Assembly: GCA_017745595.1 (NCBI GenBank)
Contig: WMBV01000028.1
Coordinates: forward strand, 17,388 to 81,387
DNA from: Bordetella petrii
Lineage (GTDB): Bacteria > Pseudomonadota > Gammaproteobacteria > Burkholderiales > Burkholderiaceae_B
Length of the DNA stretch: 64,000 nt
Direction of reading: 5' to 3'
This document shows positions 10,076 to 19,700 of the stretch, piece by piece. Numbering within the stretch: the stretch's first letter is position 1; each line of letters begins with the position of its first letter. The translations under genes were made by a program, and so were the position numbers. The notes under the pieces are model-generated. The model was not told where the DNA came from. It made no database searches and saw only the letters and a list, made by a program, of their open reading frames with translations.

Positions 10076-11037
10076 ATCCCGGTTTCGGGCGCCTGTTGGG
10101 CGCTTTGTTGATCGCGGCCGCGGCTTGTGCCCAGGCGCAAGACTATCCGGCGCGGCCCCTGAAGCTTATTGTGCCCAATGCGCCTTCCGGCTCCACCGAC
10201 CTGGTGGCGCGGGTCATCGCCGACAAGCTGGCGGGCGAACTGGGCCAGCCGGTGGTGGTCGAGAACCTGGCCGGCGCGATGGGGGCCATCGGCTTGCAGG
10301 CACTGGCGCGCGCGCCCGCCGACGGCTATACGCTGGGCTTGGGCACCATCGGCACGATAGCGATCAACCCCGCGGTCAACGCCGCATTGACCTGGGACCC
10401 TTTAAAAGATTTCGCGCCGGTGGGCATGGTGGGATCGACGCCTTTCGGCATCATAGTCAAGCCCTCGTTGCCGGCCGACTCGGTACAGGCCCTGATCGAA
10501 CTGGCCAGGCAGAAGCCCGGCAAGCTCAACTACGCGACCGGAGGCGTGGGCGGGTCGCAACATGTGGCCACAGAGCTGCTGATGCAGATGAGCGGCATCG
10601 AGATGGTGCACGTGCCTTATAAGGGCAGCGGGCCCGCGCAGGTCGACCTGATGGGCGGCCACATCGATCTCATGATCGAACCCGTGGTGTCGGCCGCCGA
10701 GCATGTCAAGGCAGGCAAGGTCAAGCTGCTGGCGTTGACCGGGTCGCAGCGGTCGGCCGAGTTTCCCGACGTGCCATTGGTGGCGGATACGCTGCCCGGC
10801 TACGACGTCAGCGCGTGGTTCGCCCTGTTCGCGCCCGCGGGCACGCCCGAGCCGGCCATTGCTTTGCTGAATCGCGATCTGGGGCGCGTGCTGCGGATGC
10901 CGGAAGTCGTGCGCGTCCTGGCCGGGGCCGGCTTCGCCATCGCGCCGTCCACGCCCGCCGAATTGCAGGCCTTTCACCAGAGCGAGGTGACGAAGTGGCG
11001 CAAGGTCGTCGAGACGGCGGGCATCGCGCCGGATTGA
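10072..11037 (+). CDS. Bug-family (TctC-like) periplasmic solute receptor
   Basis: 321 residues: an N-terminal signal peptide ending near AAACAQAQDYPARP, then the Bug fold. Hallmarks are YPARPLKLIVPNAPSGSTDLVARVIADKL, GQPVVVENLAGAMGAIG, ARAPADGYTL, the HVPYKGSGPAQVDLMGGHID segment and LFAPAGTPEPAI. These receptors bind small carboxylates for the tripartite tricarboxylate transporter or for sensing; no TctA/TctB membrane genes are in the window. Its ATG overlaps the stop of the citryl-CoA lyase-like gene, so it is the fourth gene of the acyl-CoA dehydrogenase operon. It is convergent with the IclR gene, nine bases from its end. Confidence 0.95.
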   Translation: MNPGFGRLLGALLIAAAACAQAQDYPARPLKLIVPNAPSGSTDLVARVIADKLAGELGQPVVVENLAGAMGAIGLQALARAPADGYTLGLGTIGTIAINPAVNAALTWDPLKDFAPVGMVGSTPFGIIVKPSLPADSVQALIELARQKPGKLNYATGGVGGSQHVATELLMQMSGIEMVHVPYKGSGPAQVDLMGGHIDLMIEPVVSAAEHVKAGKVKLLALTGSQRSAEFPDVPLVADTLPGYDVSAWFALFAPAGTPEPAIALLNRDLGRVLRMPEVVRVLAGAGFAIAPSTPAELQAFHQSEVTKWRKVVETAGIAPD

Positions 11038-11045
11038 GCCGCGCG

Positions 11046-11795
11046 TCAGCCGACCTCGGCGCGCAGGCTGTCGAGGGTGGCCAGCAGGGCGCGCGAATGC
11101 GCCTGCAGCTTGGGCTGCATGCGCGACAACGGGCCGGCCACGGCGACGGCATAGTGCTCGCCGCCCAGCACGATGCCGCGCGCCACCGCCATGACGTCTT
11201 CGACGCTTTCGCCGTCGGTGAGCTGCCATCCGCGCGCGAGCCCTTCGCGGATATTGGCGAGCAGGGCGGCCGCGTCGGTGTAGGTATGGCCGGTAATGGG
11301 CTTGAGCGGCAACTGCGACACGAAGGCGGCGCGTTCGTCTTCGGGCATCTGTTCCAGCAGTGCCTTGCCCAGCGCGCTGGAATGCAGGTCGCGCAAGGTA
11401 CTGACCCGGGCGCTGAAGCGGATGGTCTGGGAGGTTTCGTAGACGTCGAGGTAGATGACGTGGTTGCCCAGCCGCTTGCCCAGCACGACGGTTTCGCCGC
11501 ATTGGTCGCACAGGGTTTGCAGAAACGGAGAAATGATCGCGATGATGGGGTTATTGGCCAGCAGGGTGCTTGCCAGTTCGAACAGCAGCTTGCTGGGGTA
11601 GTGCAGGCGATGCTGGTCGAAGGTGGTGAGGTAGCCGCGCGAGGTCAGCGTTCTGAGCAGTACATGGCAGCTGCTGACCGGCATATCGATTTCTTTGGCG
11701 GCTTCCGACAGGCTCAGCGGACGTTTGCTGCGAGCAAATGCCTCAAGAAGATCAAGCGTGCGATCTGCTGCCTTTACGCGTTTGATTGTGGTCAT
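11046..11795 (-). CDS. IclR-family transcriptional regulator
   Basis: 249 residues. The N-terminal winged helix-turn-helix (LDLLEAFARSKRPLSLSEAAKEIDMPVSSCHVLLRTL) is followed by the IclR effector domain (roughly 75-245) with LHSSALGKALLEQMPEDER and GESVEDVMAVARGIV. Such proteins are dimers that repress or activate a nearby catabolic operon in response to an acid or its CoA thioester product. It is divergent from the SDR/Bug/MaoC/CoA-transferase operon, with 121 bp between, and sits in the middle of the whole cluster, so it probably controls both halves. No clean palindrome was found in the intergenic region. Confidence 0.93.
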   Translation of the reverse strand: MTTIKRVKAADRTLDLLEAFARSKRPLSLSEAAKEIDMPVSSCHVLLRTLTSRGYLTTFDQHRLHYPSKLLFELASTLLANNPIIAIISPFLQTLCDQCGETVVLGKRLGNHVIYLDVYETSQTIRFSARVSTLRDLHSSALGKALLEQMPEDERAAFVSQLPLKPITGHTYTDAAALLANIREGLARGWQLTDGESVEDVMAVARGIVLGGEHYAVAVAGPLSRMQPKLQAHSRALLATLDSLRAEVG

Positions 11796-11916
11796 CGGGT
11801 CTTACAGGGAAGAAGCACACGGCCGCAAGGGCAATGGATAGCTCCGTTGGCTGGAAGCTGAATTCTAGATCAGGTTGCCTGCCGGCACGGCGGCGAATTC
11901 AACGAAGGAGAGGTTC

Positions 11917-12831
11917 TTGGATACTAGGCTCGATAACAAGGTCGTGGTGATTACGGGCTCGGGCAACGGCATCGGGCGCGACATGGCGCTGGAAATGGCC
12001 CGGGCCGGCGCGCGCATTGTCGTCAACGATCTGGGCACGACGGCCAAGGGCGAAGGCCAGAGCGCCGATCCGGCCCAGGCGGTGGCCGACGAGATCCGGC
12101 AAGGCGGCGGAGAGGCGGTCGCGAATGCCGACAGCGTGGCCGAATGGCCGTCGGCCAGCCGCATCATCGAATGCGCGCTCGACCACTATGGCCGGATCGA
12201 TGCCGTGGTCAACAACGCCGGCTTCTTGCGCGACCGCTTCTTTTTCAACATGGATATCGAGGAATGGCGCGGCGTGCTCGATGTGCACCTGAACGGCACA
12301 TTCTATTGCTCGCGCGCCGCCGCTCCGCACTTCAGGAAGCAGAACGGCGGCAGCTATATCAACATGACGTCGACGTCGGGAATGATAGGAAATTTCGGGC
12401 AGGCCAATTATTCCGCGGCCAAGGCCGGCATCATCGCGCTGTCGAAATCGATGGCGCTGGACATGCACAAGTACAACGTGCGGTCCAACTGCATCTCGCC
12501 CTTTGCCTGGAGCCGGCTGATCGGCAGCATTCCCACCGACACGCCCGACCAGCAAGAGCGCGTCGAGCGCATGAAGATCATGGAAACCCGCAAGATCGCC
12601 CCCCTGGCGCGCTTTCTCGCCAGCGAGGCCGCGGCCGATGTCACCGGCCAGATATTCACCGTGCGCGCCAATGAGATTTTCCTGATGAGCCAGAGCCGGC
12701 CGCTGCGCTCGGTGCACGAATCCGACGGCTGGACGGCCGACACCATCGCCACGCATGCCATGCCGGCCTTGCGCAAAAGCTTTTATCCGCTGGACCGGAC
12801 ACAGGATGTCTTCGACTGGGACCCGCTATAG
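11917..12831 (+). CDS. Short-chain dehydrogenase (17-beta-HSD4 / MFE-2 type)
   Basis: 304 residues from a TTG start at 11917, chosen because GAAGGAGAGG ends four bases before it. Rossmann fold with the cofactor motif TGSGNGIG (about residues 13-20), the NNAG motif and active site Ser/Tyr165/Lys169 (NYSAAKAG). The long insertion after the cofactor motif (NDLGTTAKGEGQSADPAQAVADEIRQ-like) and the KIAPLARFLAS / VTGQIFTVRANEIFLMSQ tail are typical of the 3-hydroxyacyl-CoA dehydrogenase part of multifunctional beta-oxidation enzymes. It probably oxidises a (3R)-hydroxyacyl-CoA made by the MaoC hydratases. First gene of the operon divergent from iclR. Confidence 0.88.
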   Translation: MDTRLDNKVVVITGSGNGIGRDMALEMARAGARIVVNDLGTTAKGEGQSADPAQAVADEIRQGGGEAVANADSVAEWPSASRIIECALDHYGRIDAVVNNAGFLRDRFFFNMDIEEWRGVLDVHLNGTFYCSRAAAPHFRKQNGGSYINMTSTSGMIGNFGQANYSAAKAGIIALSKSMALDMHKYNVRSNCISPFAWSRLIGSIPTDTPDQQERVERMKIMETRKIAPLARFLASEAAADVTGQIFTVRANEIFLMSQSRPLRSVHESDGWTADTIATHAMPALRKSFYPLDRTQDVFDWDPL

Positions 12832-12883
12832 CCCGTCGATGCCGCAAACCCGATCCCCCTATAAAACGAGTCGAGGAGACACC

Positions 12884-13879
12884 ATGCACTTTATCCATCG
12901 TTTCAGCCAGCGTACCGCCGCCCTGGCGGCCGCGCTGCTTGCCGTTGCGGCGTCCCCCGCGGTCGCCGCCGCGCAGCAGGCATTTCCCAGCCAGCCCATC
13001 AAGATCGTCGTGCCGTTCTCGCCCGGAACCGGCAGCGACGTATTCGCCCGCACGGTGGGCGACCGCATCGGGCAGGCAACCGGACAGCCGGTGGTCATCG
13101 AGAACAAGGTGGGCGCCAGCGGGGTCATCGGCACGATGGCCGTGGCACGGGCGCCGGCCGACGGCTATACCATGCTGATGGTGGCCAACCCGTTTGTCAT
13201 CGCCGCCGGCACCGACAAGAACCTGCCGTACGATCCGCTGAAGGACTTCGTGCCGATCGCCAAGGTGGCCACGGTGCCCATCGCGCTGACCATCCACGCG
13301 GGCCTGGGCATCAACACCGTTCCCGAGCTGGTGGCCTATGCGAAACAGCATCCGGGCAAGCTCAGCTTCGCGTCGTCGGGAGCGGGTACCCCCAGCCAGA
13401 TCGAGATGGAGCTTCTCAAGAATGTCGCGGGCATCGATATGGTCGAGGTGCCGTACAAGAGCTCTTCGCAGGCGCTGACCGACGTCATGAGCGGCAACAT
13501 CGCCATTTATCCCGCCGCCATGCCCTTGGCGCTGTCGCAAGTGAAGTCGGGCCGCATCCGCGTCCTGGGGCTGTTCGCCGAAGAACGCTCGCAGGCCATG
13601 CCGGACGTGCCCACCGTGCCCGAAGCCCTGGGCAACCCCAAGGGCTACGTCGCGACGCCGCTGTGGTACGGCTTCGTGGCGCGCGCCGGCACCCCGCCGC
13701 AGGTGGCCGAGCGCCTGCGTGAACTGGTGCTCGATGCCATGCGCTCTAAAGAAGCCAGCAGCCACCTGATTTCGCTGGGCGCCCAGCCGGTGAACCCCAG
13801 CAACGCCGAGTTCGTCGAGCAGTTGCGCGCCGAGCGCGACCGCACCCGCGCGATCGCCAAGGCGCTCGGTATCAAGTAA
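12884..13879 (+). CDS. Bug-family (TctC-like) periplasmic solute receptor
   Basis: 331 residues with a clear signal peptide (hydrophobic AALAAALLAVAASPAVAAAQQ). Bug hallmarks: FPSQPIKIVVPFSPGTGSDVFARTVGDRI, GQPVVIENKVGASGVIG, ARAPADGYTM, LPYDPLKDFVPIAKVA, EVPYKSSSQALTDVMSGNI and the C-terminal ARAGTPPQVAERL. Start ATG at 12884 follows GAGGAGACACC. It is the second Bug of this catabolic cluster; having two may mean two ligands (for example free acid and a relative) or one for transport and one for sensing. Its stop overlaps the next start by one base. Confidence 0.95.
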   Translation: MHFIHRFSQRTAALAAALLAVAASPAVAAAQQAFPSQPIKIVVPFSPGTGSDVFARTVGDRIGQATGQPVVIENKVGASGVIGTMAVARAPADGYTMLMVANPFVIAAGTDKNLPYDPLKDFVPIAKVATVPIALTIHAGLGINTVPELVAYAKQHPGKLSFASSGAGTPSQIEMELLKNVAGIDMVEVPYKSSSQALTDVMSGNIAIYPAAMPLALSQVKSGRIRVLGLFAEERSQAMPDVPTVPEALGNPKGYVATPLWYGFVARAGTPPQVAERLRELVLDAMRSKEASSHLISLGAQPVNPSNAEFVEQLRAERDRTRAIAKALGIK

Positions 13880-14382
13880 TGAGCGATAGCAACCGACGCA
13901 TTCACCCGGCCGCGCCCACCCTCGGCGACCTGAGAGTGGGCGACGTCCACGTCAGCTACGCCCGCACGGTGACCGAGACGCACCTGGTCAATTTCGCCGC
14001 CCTGGCGGGCATGCAGATGCCGCTCTTCATCGACCACGAACACGCGCGCCATGCCGGCCCGTTCGGGACACCGATAGCGCCCGGTTTCCTGACCGCCGCG
14101 CTGTCGGGCGGCATGCTGGAAAGCGTGCTGGGCACCAATGTGCTGGCCGGCCTGGGCATGGACGCCTTCGTTTTCAAGGTACCGGTGCGTCCGGGCGACA
14201 CCCTGCACGCCGAAGTGCATATCCTGGACAAGCGCCCCACGCGCGATCCGGGCCGCGGCGTGCTGACGGTGAAAGTGGACGTCGTCAACCAGCTCGGCGA
14301 GACCGTGCTGAGCTACCAGGCCAAGACATTGATGAAACAGCATGAACCGCAACACAAGCAAGGAACTCGCAGCCATGACTGA
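13879..14382 (+). CDS. MaoC-like hot-dog dehydratase
   Basis: 167 residues. The fold pattern of the MaoC family is clear (LGDLRVGDVHVSYARTVTETHLVNFAALAGMQMPLFIDHEHAR...FGTPIAPGFLTAALSGGML), but the usual active-site Asp-x4-His is altered to a segment with PLFIDHEHA, and HG(G) becomes FGTPIAPG. It may still hydrate or dehydrate an enoyl-CoA, or serve a structural role with the other MaoC protein; many such enzymes work as pairs. It overlaps the Bug gene by one base and the CoA-transferase by eight bases, so translation is coupled. Confidence 0.82.
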   Translation: MSDSNRRIHPAAPTLGDLRVGDVHVSYARTVTETHLVNFAALAGMQMPLFIDHEHARHAGPFGTPIAPGFLTAALSGGMLESVLGTNVLAGLGMDAFVFKVPVRPGDTLHAEVHILDKRPTRDPGRGVLTVKVDVVNQLGETVLSYQAKTLMKQHEPQHKQGTRSHD

Positions 14383-15562
14383 TACCAATCCCGGCGCGCA
14401 AGCGCGGCGCAACGACGGTCCGCTCAGCGGAGTCCGGGTCATCGACCTGACCACGGTCGGCATGGGGCCGTACGCCACGCAGATCTTCGGCGACATGGGC
14501 GCCGACGTCATCAAGGTCGAGCCGCCCGAGGGCGACATCTTCCGCCATGCCTTGCCGACCCGGTCGCCGCGCATGGGGGCGCCGTTCATGAACTTCAACC
14601 GCAACAAGCGCAGTGTCTGCCTGGATATCAAGCAGGAAAGCGATCGCCTTGAGTTGCTGGATCTGCTCAAGGACAGCGACGTGTTCATCTCGAATATCCG
14701 GCCTCGCGCCCTGGAAAAACTGGGCCTGCACTACGAGGCCTTGCGGCAGCTGAACCCGCGCCTGATCTATTGCTCGGCCGTGGGGTTCGGGCAGAACGGT
14801 CCCTATGCCGGCAAGCCGGCATTCGACGACATCATCCAGGCGTATAGCGGGCTGGCCGCGGTGCAGGGTACCGGCAACGCGGGCGGACCGGCCTACATGC
14901 GCACGCTGATCGCCGACAAGGTCACGGGCCTGACCATTGCCTACGCCATTCCCATGGCCCTGTACGAACGCGAAAAATCGGGCCTGGGGCAGGCGGTGGA
15001 AGTGCCCATGTACGAAACACTGGTGTCGTTCGCGCTGATCGAGCACCTGAGCGGCGAAAGCTATGTGCCGGCCATTGCCGGCATGGGCTATGAGCGCATC
15101 CTGGCCAGCAACCGCAAGCCGTATCGTACCCAGGACGGCTATATCAGTATCCTGCCGTACACCGATGCGCACTGGGCCAAGTTCTTCAAAATGGCCAATC
15201 GCGCGGACCTGATCGGGAACCCGGCCTTTGCCACCACCACGGCGCGCAACCGCAACTATGACGCCCTGTACGGAGAGTTGATCGATATCGTGGCCACCAA
15301 GACCACCGACGATTGGGTGCGCCTGCTGGACGAAGAAGATATTCCGGTTGCGCGCGTGAACACCTTGCAGGACCTGCTGAATGACCCGCACCTGGCCGCG
15401 GTGGGCTTCTTCAAGACCATGGACCATCCCACCGAAGGCACTGTGCGGACGACGGATGTGCCCGTGAAAATGTCGCGCACGCCGGGTACCTTGCGGCGTC
15501 CCGCGCCGCCGCTCGGCGCCAGCGACGGCGAGCTGCGGGGCGGGGCGGCTTCCGGCAAGTAA
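14375..15562 (+). CDS. Class III (CaiB/BaiF) CoA-transferase
   Basis: 395 residues from the ATG at 14375, preceded by AAGGAA; an upstream in-frame ATG at 14342 is possible. Family III CoA-transferases form interlocked dimers and move CoA between carboxylic acids through an Asp anhydride. Visible hallmarks: LSGVRVIDLTTVGMGPYATQIFGDMGADVIKVEPPEGD, NRNKRSVCLDIK, the catalytic Asp181 in RTLIADKVTGLT, and GYISILPYTDAHWAKF. It probably activates the imported acid to its CoA thioester, the first committed step of the cluster. The neighbour downstream looks like a paralogue specialised as a racemase. Confidence 0.92.
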   Translation: MTDTNPGAQARRNDGPLSGVRVIDLTTVGMGPYATQIFGDMGADVIKVEPPEGDIFRHALPTRSPRMGAPFMNFNRNKRSVCLDIKQESDRLELLDLLKDSDVFISNIRPRALEKLGLHYEALRQLNPRLIYCSAVGFGQNGPYAGKPAFDDIIQAYSGLAAVQGTGNAGGPAYMRTLIADKVTGLTIAYAIPMALYEREKSGLGQAVEVPMYETLVSFALIEHLSGESYVPAIAGMGYERILASNRKPYRTQDGYISILPYTDAHWAKFFKMANRADLIGNPAFATTTARNRNYDALYGELIDIVATKTTDDWVRLLDEEDIPVARVNTLQDLLNDPHLAAVGFFKTMDHPTEGTVRTTDVPVKMSRTPGTLRRPAPPLGASDGELRGGAASGK

Positions 15563-15605
15563 CGCGGCCGCGCGGCCGCTGTCCCGGTTCTTTTTCCTGC
15601 CTCTT

Positions 15606-16715
15606 ATGACAACTTGCTCTCCGTCTTCCTGCGGCCCGCTGGCCGGCCTGCGCGTGGTCGAATTCGCGGGTATCGGCCCCGGCCCTTTTGCCTGCATGAT
15701 GCTTTCCGACCTCGGCGCCGATGTCGTCACCGTGGACCGCCCCGGCCGCCCCTTGGGCGACGACACGCAGATCGCCTCGCGCGGCCGCACCGTGGTCATG
15801 GCAGACCTGAAGTGCGCCGCCGATCGCGAAGGCGTGCTGCAACTGCTGGACGTGGCCGACGTGCTGGTGGAAGGCTTTCGTCCCGGTGTCATGGAACGCC
15901 TGGGCCTGGGCCCCGCGGAAGTCGCCAAGCGCAACCGCCGCCTGGTCTACGGCCGGATGACGGGTTGGGGCCAGGATGGTCCTTTGGCCCAGTCGGCCGG
16001 CCACGACATCAACTACATTTCGATCACCGGCGCGCTGCATGCCTTCGGAACCGCCGAGAGCGGGCCCGTTGCGCCGCTCAACCTGGTCGGCGACTACGGC
16101 GGCGGCAGCCTGTACCTGGTGGCGGGCATTCTTGCGGCCCTGTGGGAACGCCAGCGCTCCGATCGCGGCCAGGTCGTGGACAGCGCCATCAGCGATGGGG
16201 TCGCCAATCTGATGTCGCATCACGTCGGCCGGCGCCTGCGCGGCATCTTCAATGAGCCGCGGGGCCACAACATGCTGGACGGCGGCCATCCTTATTACGG
16301 CGTTTATCAGACCGCCGACGATAAGTACGTGTCGCTGGGCGCCATCGAGCCGCAGTTCTTCGCCGAGTTCTGCAGGCGCGCCGAAGTGCCGGAGGAATTT
16401 CACGATGCGCAGGCGGACCCAGCGCGCTGGCCCGAACTGCGGGCGGCGCTCGTGCGCGTGTTCAGGTCGCGCACCCGGACCGAATGGGCCGCCCGGCTGC
16501 AGGGCACGGATGCCTGTGTCGCCCCGGTGCTCGAACTGTCCGAGGCGGCGGATCATCCGCACAATGCGGCGCGGCAGGCCTTCGTGGACATAAACGGTGT
16601 CAGCCAGCCGGCGCCGGCGCCGCGGTTTTCGCGTACGCCGGCACGGGTGCAGGGCCCGCCCGCCGCGGCTGCCACGCCGATTGCCCAAGTGGCAAGCCGC
16701 TGGAAATCCGCCTGA
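15606..16715 (+). CDS. Alpha-methylacyl-CoA racemase
   Basis: 369 residues, CaiB/BaiF fold. Unlike the preceding transferase it keeps the three catalytic residues of alpha-methylacyl-CoA racemases: His133 in AGHDINYI, Asp163 in NLVGDYGGGS and Glu248 in LGAIEPQFF, which line up with His126/Asp156/Glu241 of the mycobacterial enzyme with a constant shift of seven. It interconverts (2R)- and (2S)-2-methylacyl-CoA, needed before an acyl-CoA dehydrogenase specific for one isomer. This is the strongest clue that the cluster handles an alpha-methyl-branched acid. 43 bp separate it from the CoA-transferase, including a NotI-like palindrome. The annotated start (ATG 15606) lacks a strong ribosome-binding site. 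Confidence 0.88.
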   Translation: MTTCSPSSCGPLAGLRVVEFAGIGPGPFACMMLSDLGADVVTVDRPGRPLGDDTQIASRGRTVVMADLKCAADREGVLQLLDVADVLVEGFRPGVMERLGLGPAEVAKRNRRLVYGRMTGWGQDGPLAQSAGHDINYISITGALHAFGTAESGPVAPLNLVGDYGGGSLYLVAGILAALWERQRSDRGQVVDSAISDGVANLMSHHVGRRLRGIFNEPRGHNMLDGGHPYYGVYQTADDKYVSLGAIEPQFFAEFCRRAEVPEEFHDAQADPARWPELRAALVRVFRSRTRTEWAARLQGTDACVAPVLELSEAADHPHNAARQAFVDINGVSQPAPAPRFSRTPARVQGPPAAAATPIAQVASRWKSA

Positions 16716-16758
16716 GACGCGTCTTGCCGGCCGGTTTCCTCTGGTCGGCCGATTCCGA

Positions 16759-19700
16759 TTACGCCACCTGCCGCGCCGCCATCATCTGCCGGTTCACCAG
16801 GTGCGCGTAGGCGCCGCCGCGCGCCAACAGGGCTTCGTGCGTGCCCGATTCGACGATGCGGCCGCCGTCGACCACCGCGATGGTGTCGGCCTGGCGGATG
16901 GTGGACAAGCGGTGCGCGATGATCAGGGTGGTGCGATGGCGCATGAGTTCGGCCAGCGCCTGGTGCACCTGCGCTTCGCTGATGGCGTCCAGGTGCGAGG
17001 TGGCTTCGTCCAGGATCAATATCGGCGCGTCGCGCAGGAAGGCGCGGGCAATGGCGATGCGCTGGCGCTGGCCGCCCGAGAGCGCCACGCCGCGCTCGCC
17101 CACGCGGGTGCGCAGGCCGTCGGGCAGCCCGGCCACGAAGTCGGCCAGCGCGGCGCGCGCGATGGCCTGGTCCAGCTCGGCGGCGCTGGCGTCGGGCCGC
17201 GCCAGCCGGATGTTGTCTTCCAGCGAGCCGTTGAGCAGCCAGGTGTCTTGCGCCACCAGCGCAATGCGGCGATACAGGGCGTCCAGTTGCAGGTCGGGCA
17301 GGCGGATGCCGCCGATGCGCACGGCGCCCTGTTGCGGATCCCAGAACCGCAGCAACAGGCTGGCCAGCGTGCTCTTGCCGGCGCCCGAAGGCCCCACCAG
17401 CGCCAGGGTGGCGCCCGCGGGCAGGTCCAGCGATACGTCGCGCAAGGCGGTCTGGGCGCGGCCCGGATACGTAAAGGTGACGCGGTCGAAGGCCAGCGGC
17501 AGGCCCGCGCGATCGAGGGGCGGCGCCAGCGCGCCGTCGGTGATCGCCACCGGTTCGTCGTGGATGGCGCGCAGGCGGCGCGTGGAAGCCAGCGTATCGG
17601 CCAGCTGGCGGCTGACCTGGGCGATTTCCGATACCGGCAGGAACGCGGCCACTGACAGCAGCACCAGCAACGGCAGCAGGCCGGCGGCCAGCGCGCCCTG
17701 CGCGACCCACCACGCGCCGACGGCGGCCACCGACAAGCCGCCCAGGCCGGTGGCGATCTCGAGCAGGGCACTCTGGCGCGACAGGTCGGCCAGCAAGGTC
17801 AGCCGCACGCGCTGGTAATCGCGGGCGATCTCCAAGAAGGCGGCGCGCCGCCGGCCCGTGGCGGAAAACGCCATCAGGTCGGACAGGCCCTGGATGGTCT
17901 CGGACAAATGCGCGCCCAGCAGGCCCAGCGCCTGGCGCGCGCGGCTGCCCTGGGCGTCCACGCGGGCGCGGCTCAGCCAGGGCGAGGCGCCGGCCCACAG
18001 CAGGAACGGCAGCAGCGCCGGCACCAGCGGCCACGCGGTGGCTCCTAGAATGACCAGCACTACCGCCGGCACCAGCACCGCCACGAACGCCGGCGCCACC
18101 GTGTGGGCGAAGAAATATTCGACCGTTTCCACGTCTTGCGTGGCCAGCCCCACCAGGTCGCCGGAACGCCGCCGCAACAGATAAGCGGGCGCCAGGGCTT
18201 CCAGCTTCTGATAGAGTGCGATGCGCATTTCGGCCAGCAACTGGTAGGCGATGGCGTGGGCCAGCCAGGATTCCAGCCAGTGCAGGGCCGCCGCCAACAC
18301 GGCCATGACGAACAGGCCCGCCAGCAGGCCGTCGAAGGGTTCGCCGTTTTTCAGGCGCGCGATGACCAGCGCGCCCAGCACCGACACCCCGATGAAAGCG
18401 GCCACGCGGCCGATGCCGCTGGCCACCGTGATGGCGAACTGGCGCTTCCAGGGGCGGATGATTTGCATCAGCGTCCGCAGCACCTGCCGGGTGCCGATGT
18501 GGCGCGCTTCGGTTTCCAGCGGCACCGGGGCAGGGCGGCCGCCGTCAGTGCCGGCCTCGGCCCGCGGCGCTTCGAGGTCGTCCGGCACCGGGGCGTGCGC
18601 GGTGCCCTGTTGGCCGCCCATCAGGCGGCGGTACAGGGTGTCGCCCGCCATCAGCGTGGCGTGCGTGCCCGACTCGGCGATACGGCCGCCGTCGAGCACC
18701 AGGATGCGGTCGGCGTTGACCACGCTGGACAGGCGATGCGCCAGCACCAGCGTGGTGCGGCCGCGGCTCAGGCGTTCCAGCGACTGCTGGATCTCGGCTT
18801 CGTTCTCGGCGTCGACGGACGACAGGGCCTCGTCCAGGATCAGGATCGGCGTATCGCGCAGCAACGCGCGCGCGATGGCCAGGCGTTGGCGCTGGCCGCC
18901 CGACAATTGCATGCCGCGTTCGCCCAGCACGGTCTGGTAGCCCTGCGGCAGCGCCATGATGAACGCATGCGCGTTGGCGGCCGCGGCGGCGGCATGCATC
19001 TGGTCGGTGGTGGCGCCGGGCCGTGCCAGCAGCAGGTTTTCTTCGACTGTGCCGTGGAACAGGGTGCTGTCCTGCGCCACCAGTGAAATGCGCGCGCGCA
19101 CCGTGTCGGGGTCGAGTGTGCGCAGGTCATGGCCGCCGATGTCGATGCTGCCCGCCTGCGGGTCGTGCAGGCGCAGCAGCAGGCGCACCAGCGTCGACTT
19201 GCCCGAACCGCTGGGCCCCACGATGCCCACGCGCTCGCCGGGGCGGATGGCGAAGCTCATGCCCTGGTGCGTGGCGAGGCGGCCGCCCGGGTAAGAAAAC
19301 GCGACATCGTTGAAGGCGATCGACAGGCCGCCGCCGGCGTGCGCCGGCGCGGCATCGTGCGTGCCTTGCGGCGCGGGGCTGGCGGCATCGAGCAGCGCGC
19401 GCACGCTGGCCGCGGCCGACTGGCCCATCAGGCCCTGGTGCAGCACGGCCCGCATGTCGCGCAGCGGCCGGAAGATTTCCGTGCCGGCCATCAGCACCAC
19501 CAGCAACGCGGCCAGGGTCATCTCGCCCTGCGCTACGCGCCAGGCGCCCAGGGCCAGCGCGGCGGCGGCCCCCACGGTAATGCCGATGTCGGTCGCGAAG
19601 CGCGCCGAGACCTCGCGGCCCAGCACCTTGAAGGTGTTGTCCGACAGGGCGCGCGCGCGCTCGGCCAGGCGCTCGCCCCAGGCGCGGCTCTGGCCGAACG

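Noticed and set aside
11796..11916. An IclR operator between iclR and the SDR gene
   Set aside because: Only weak partial symmetries (for example around GAATTCTAGATC) were seen, and none recurs before the acyl-CoA dehydrogenase operon, so no site is claimed.
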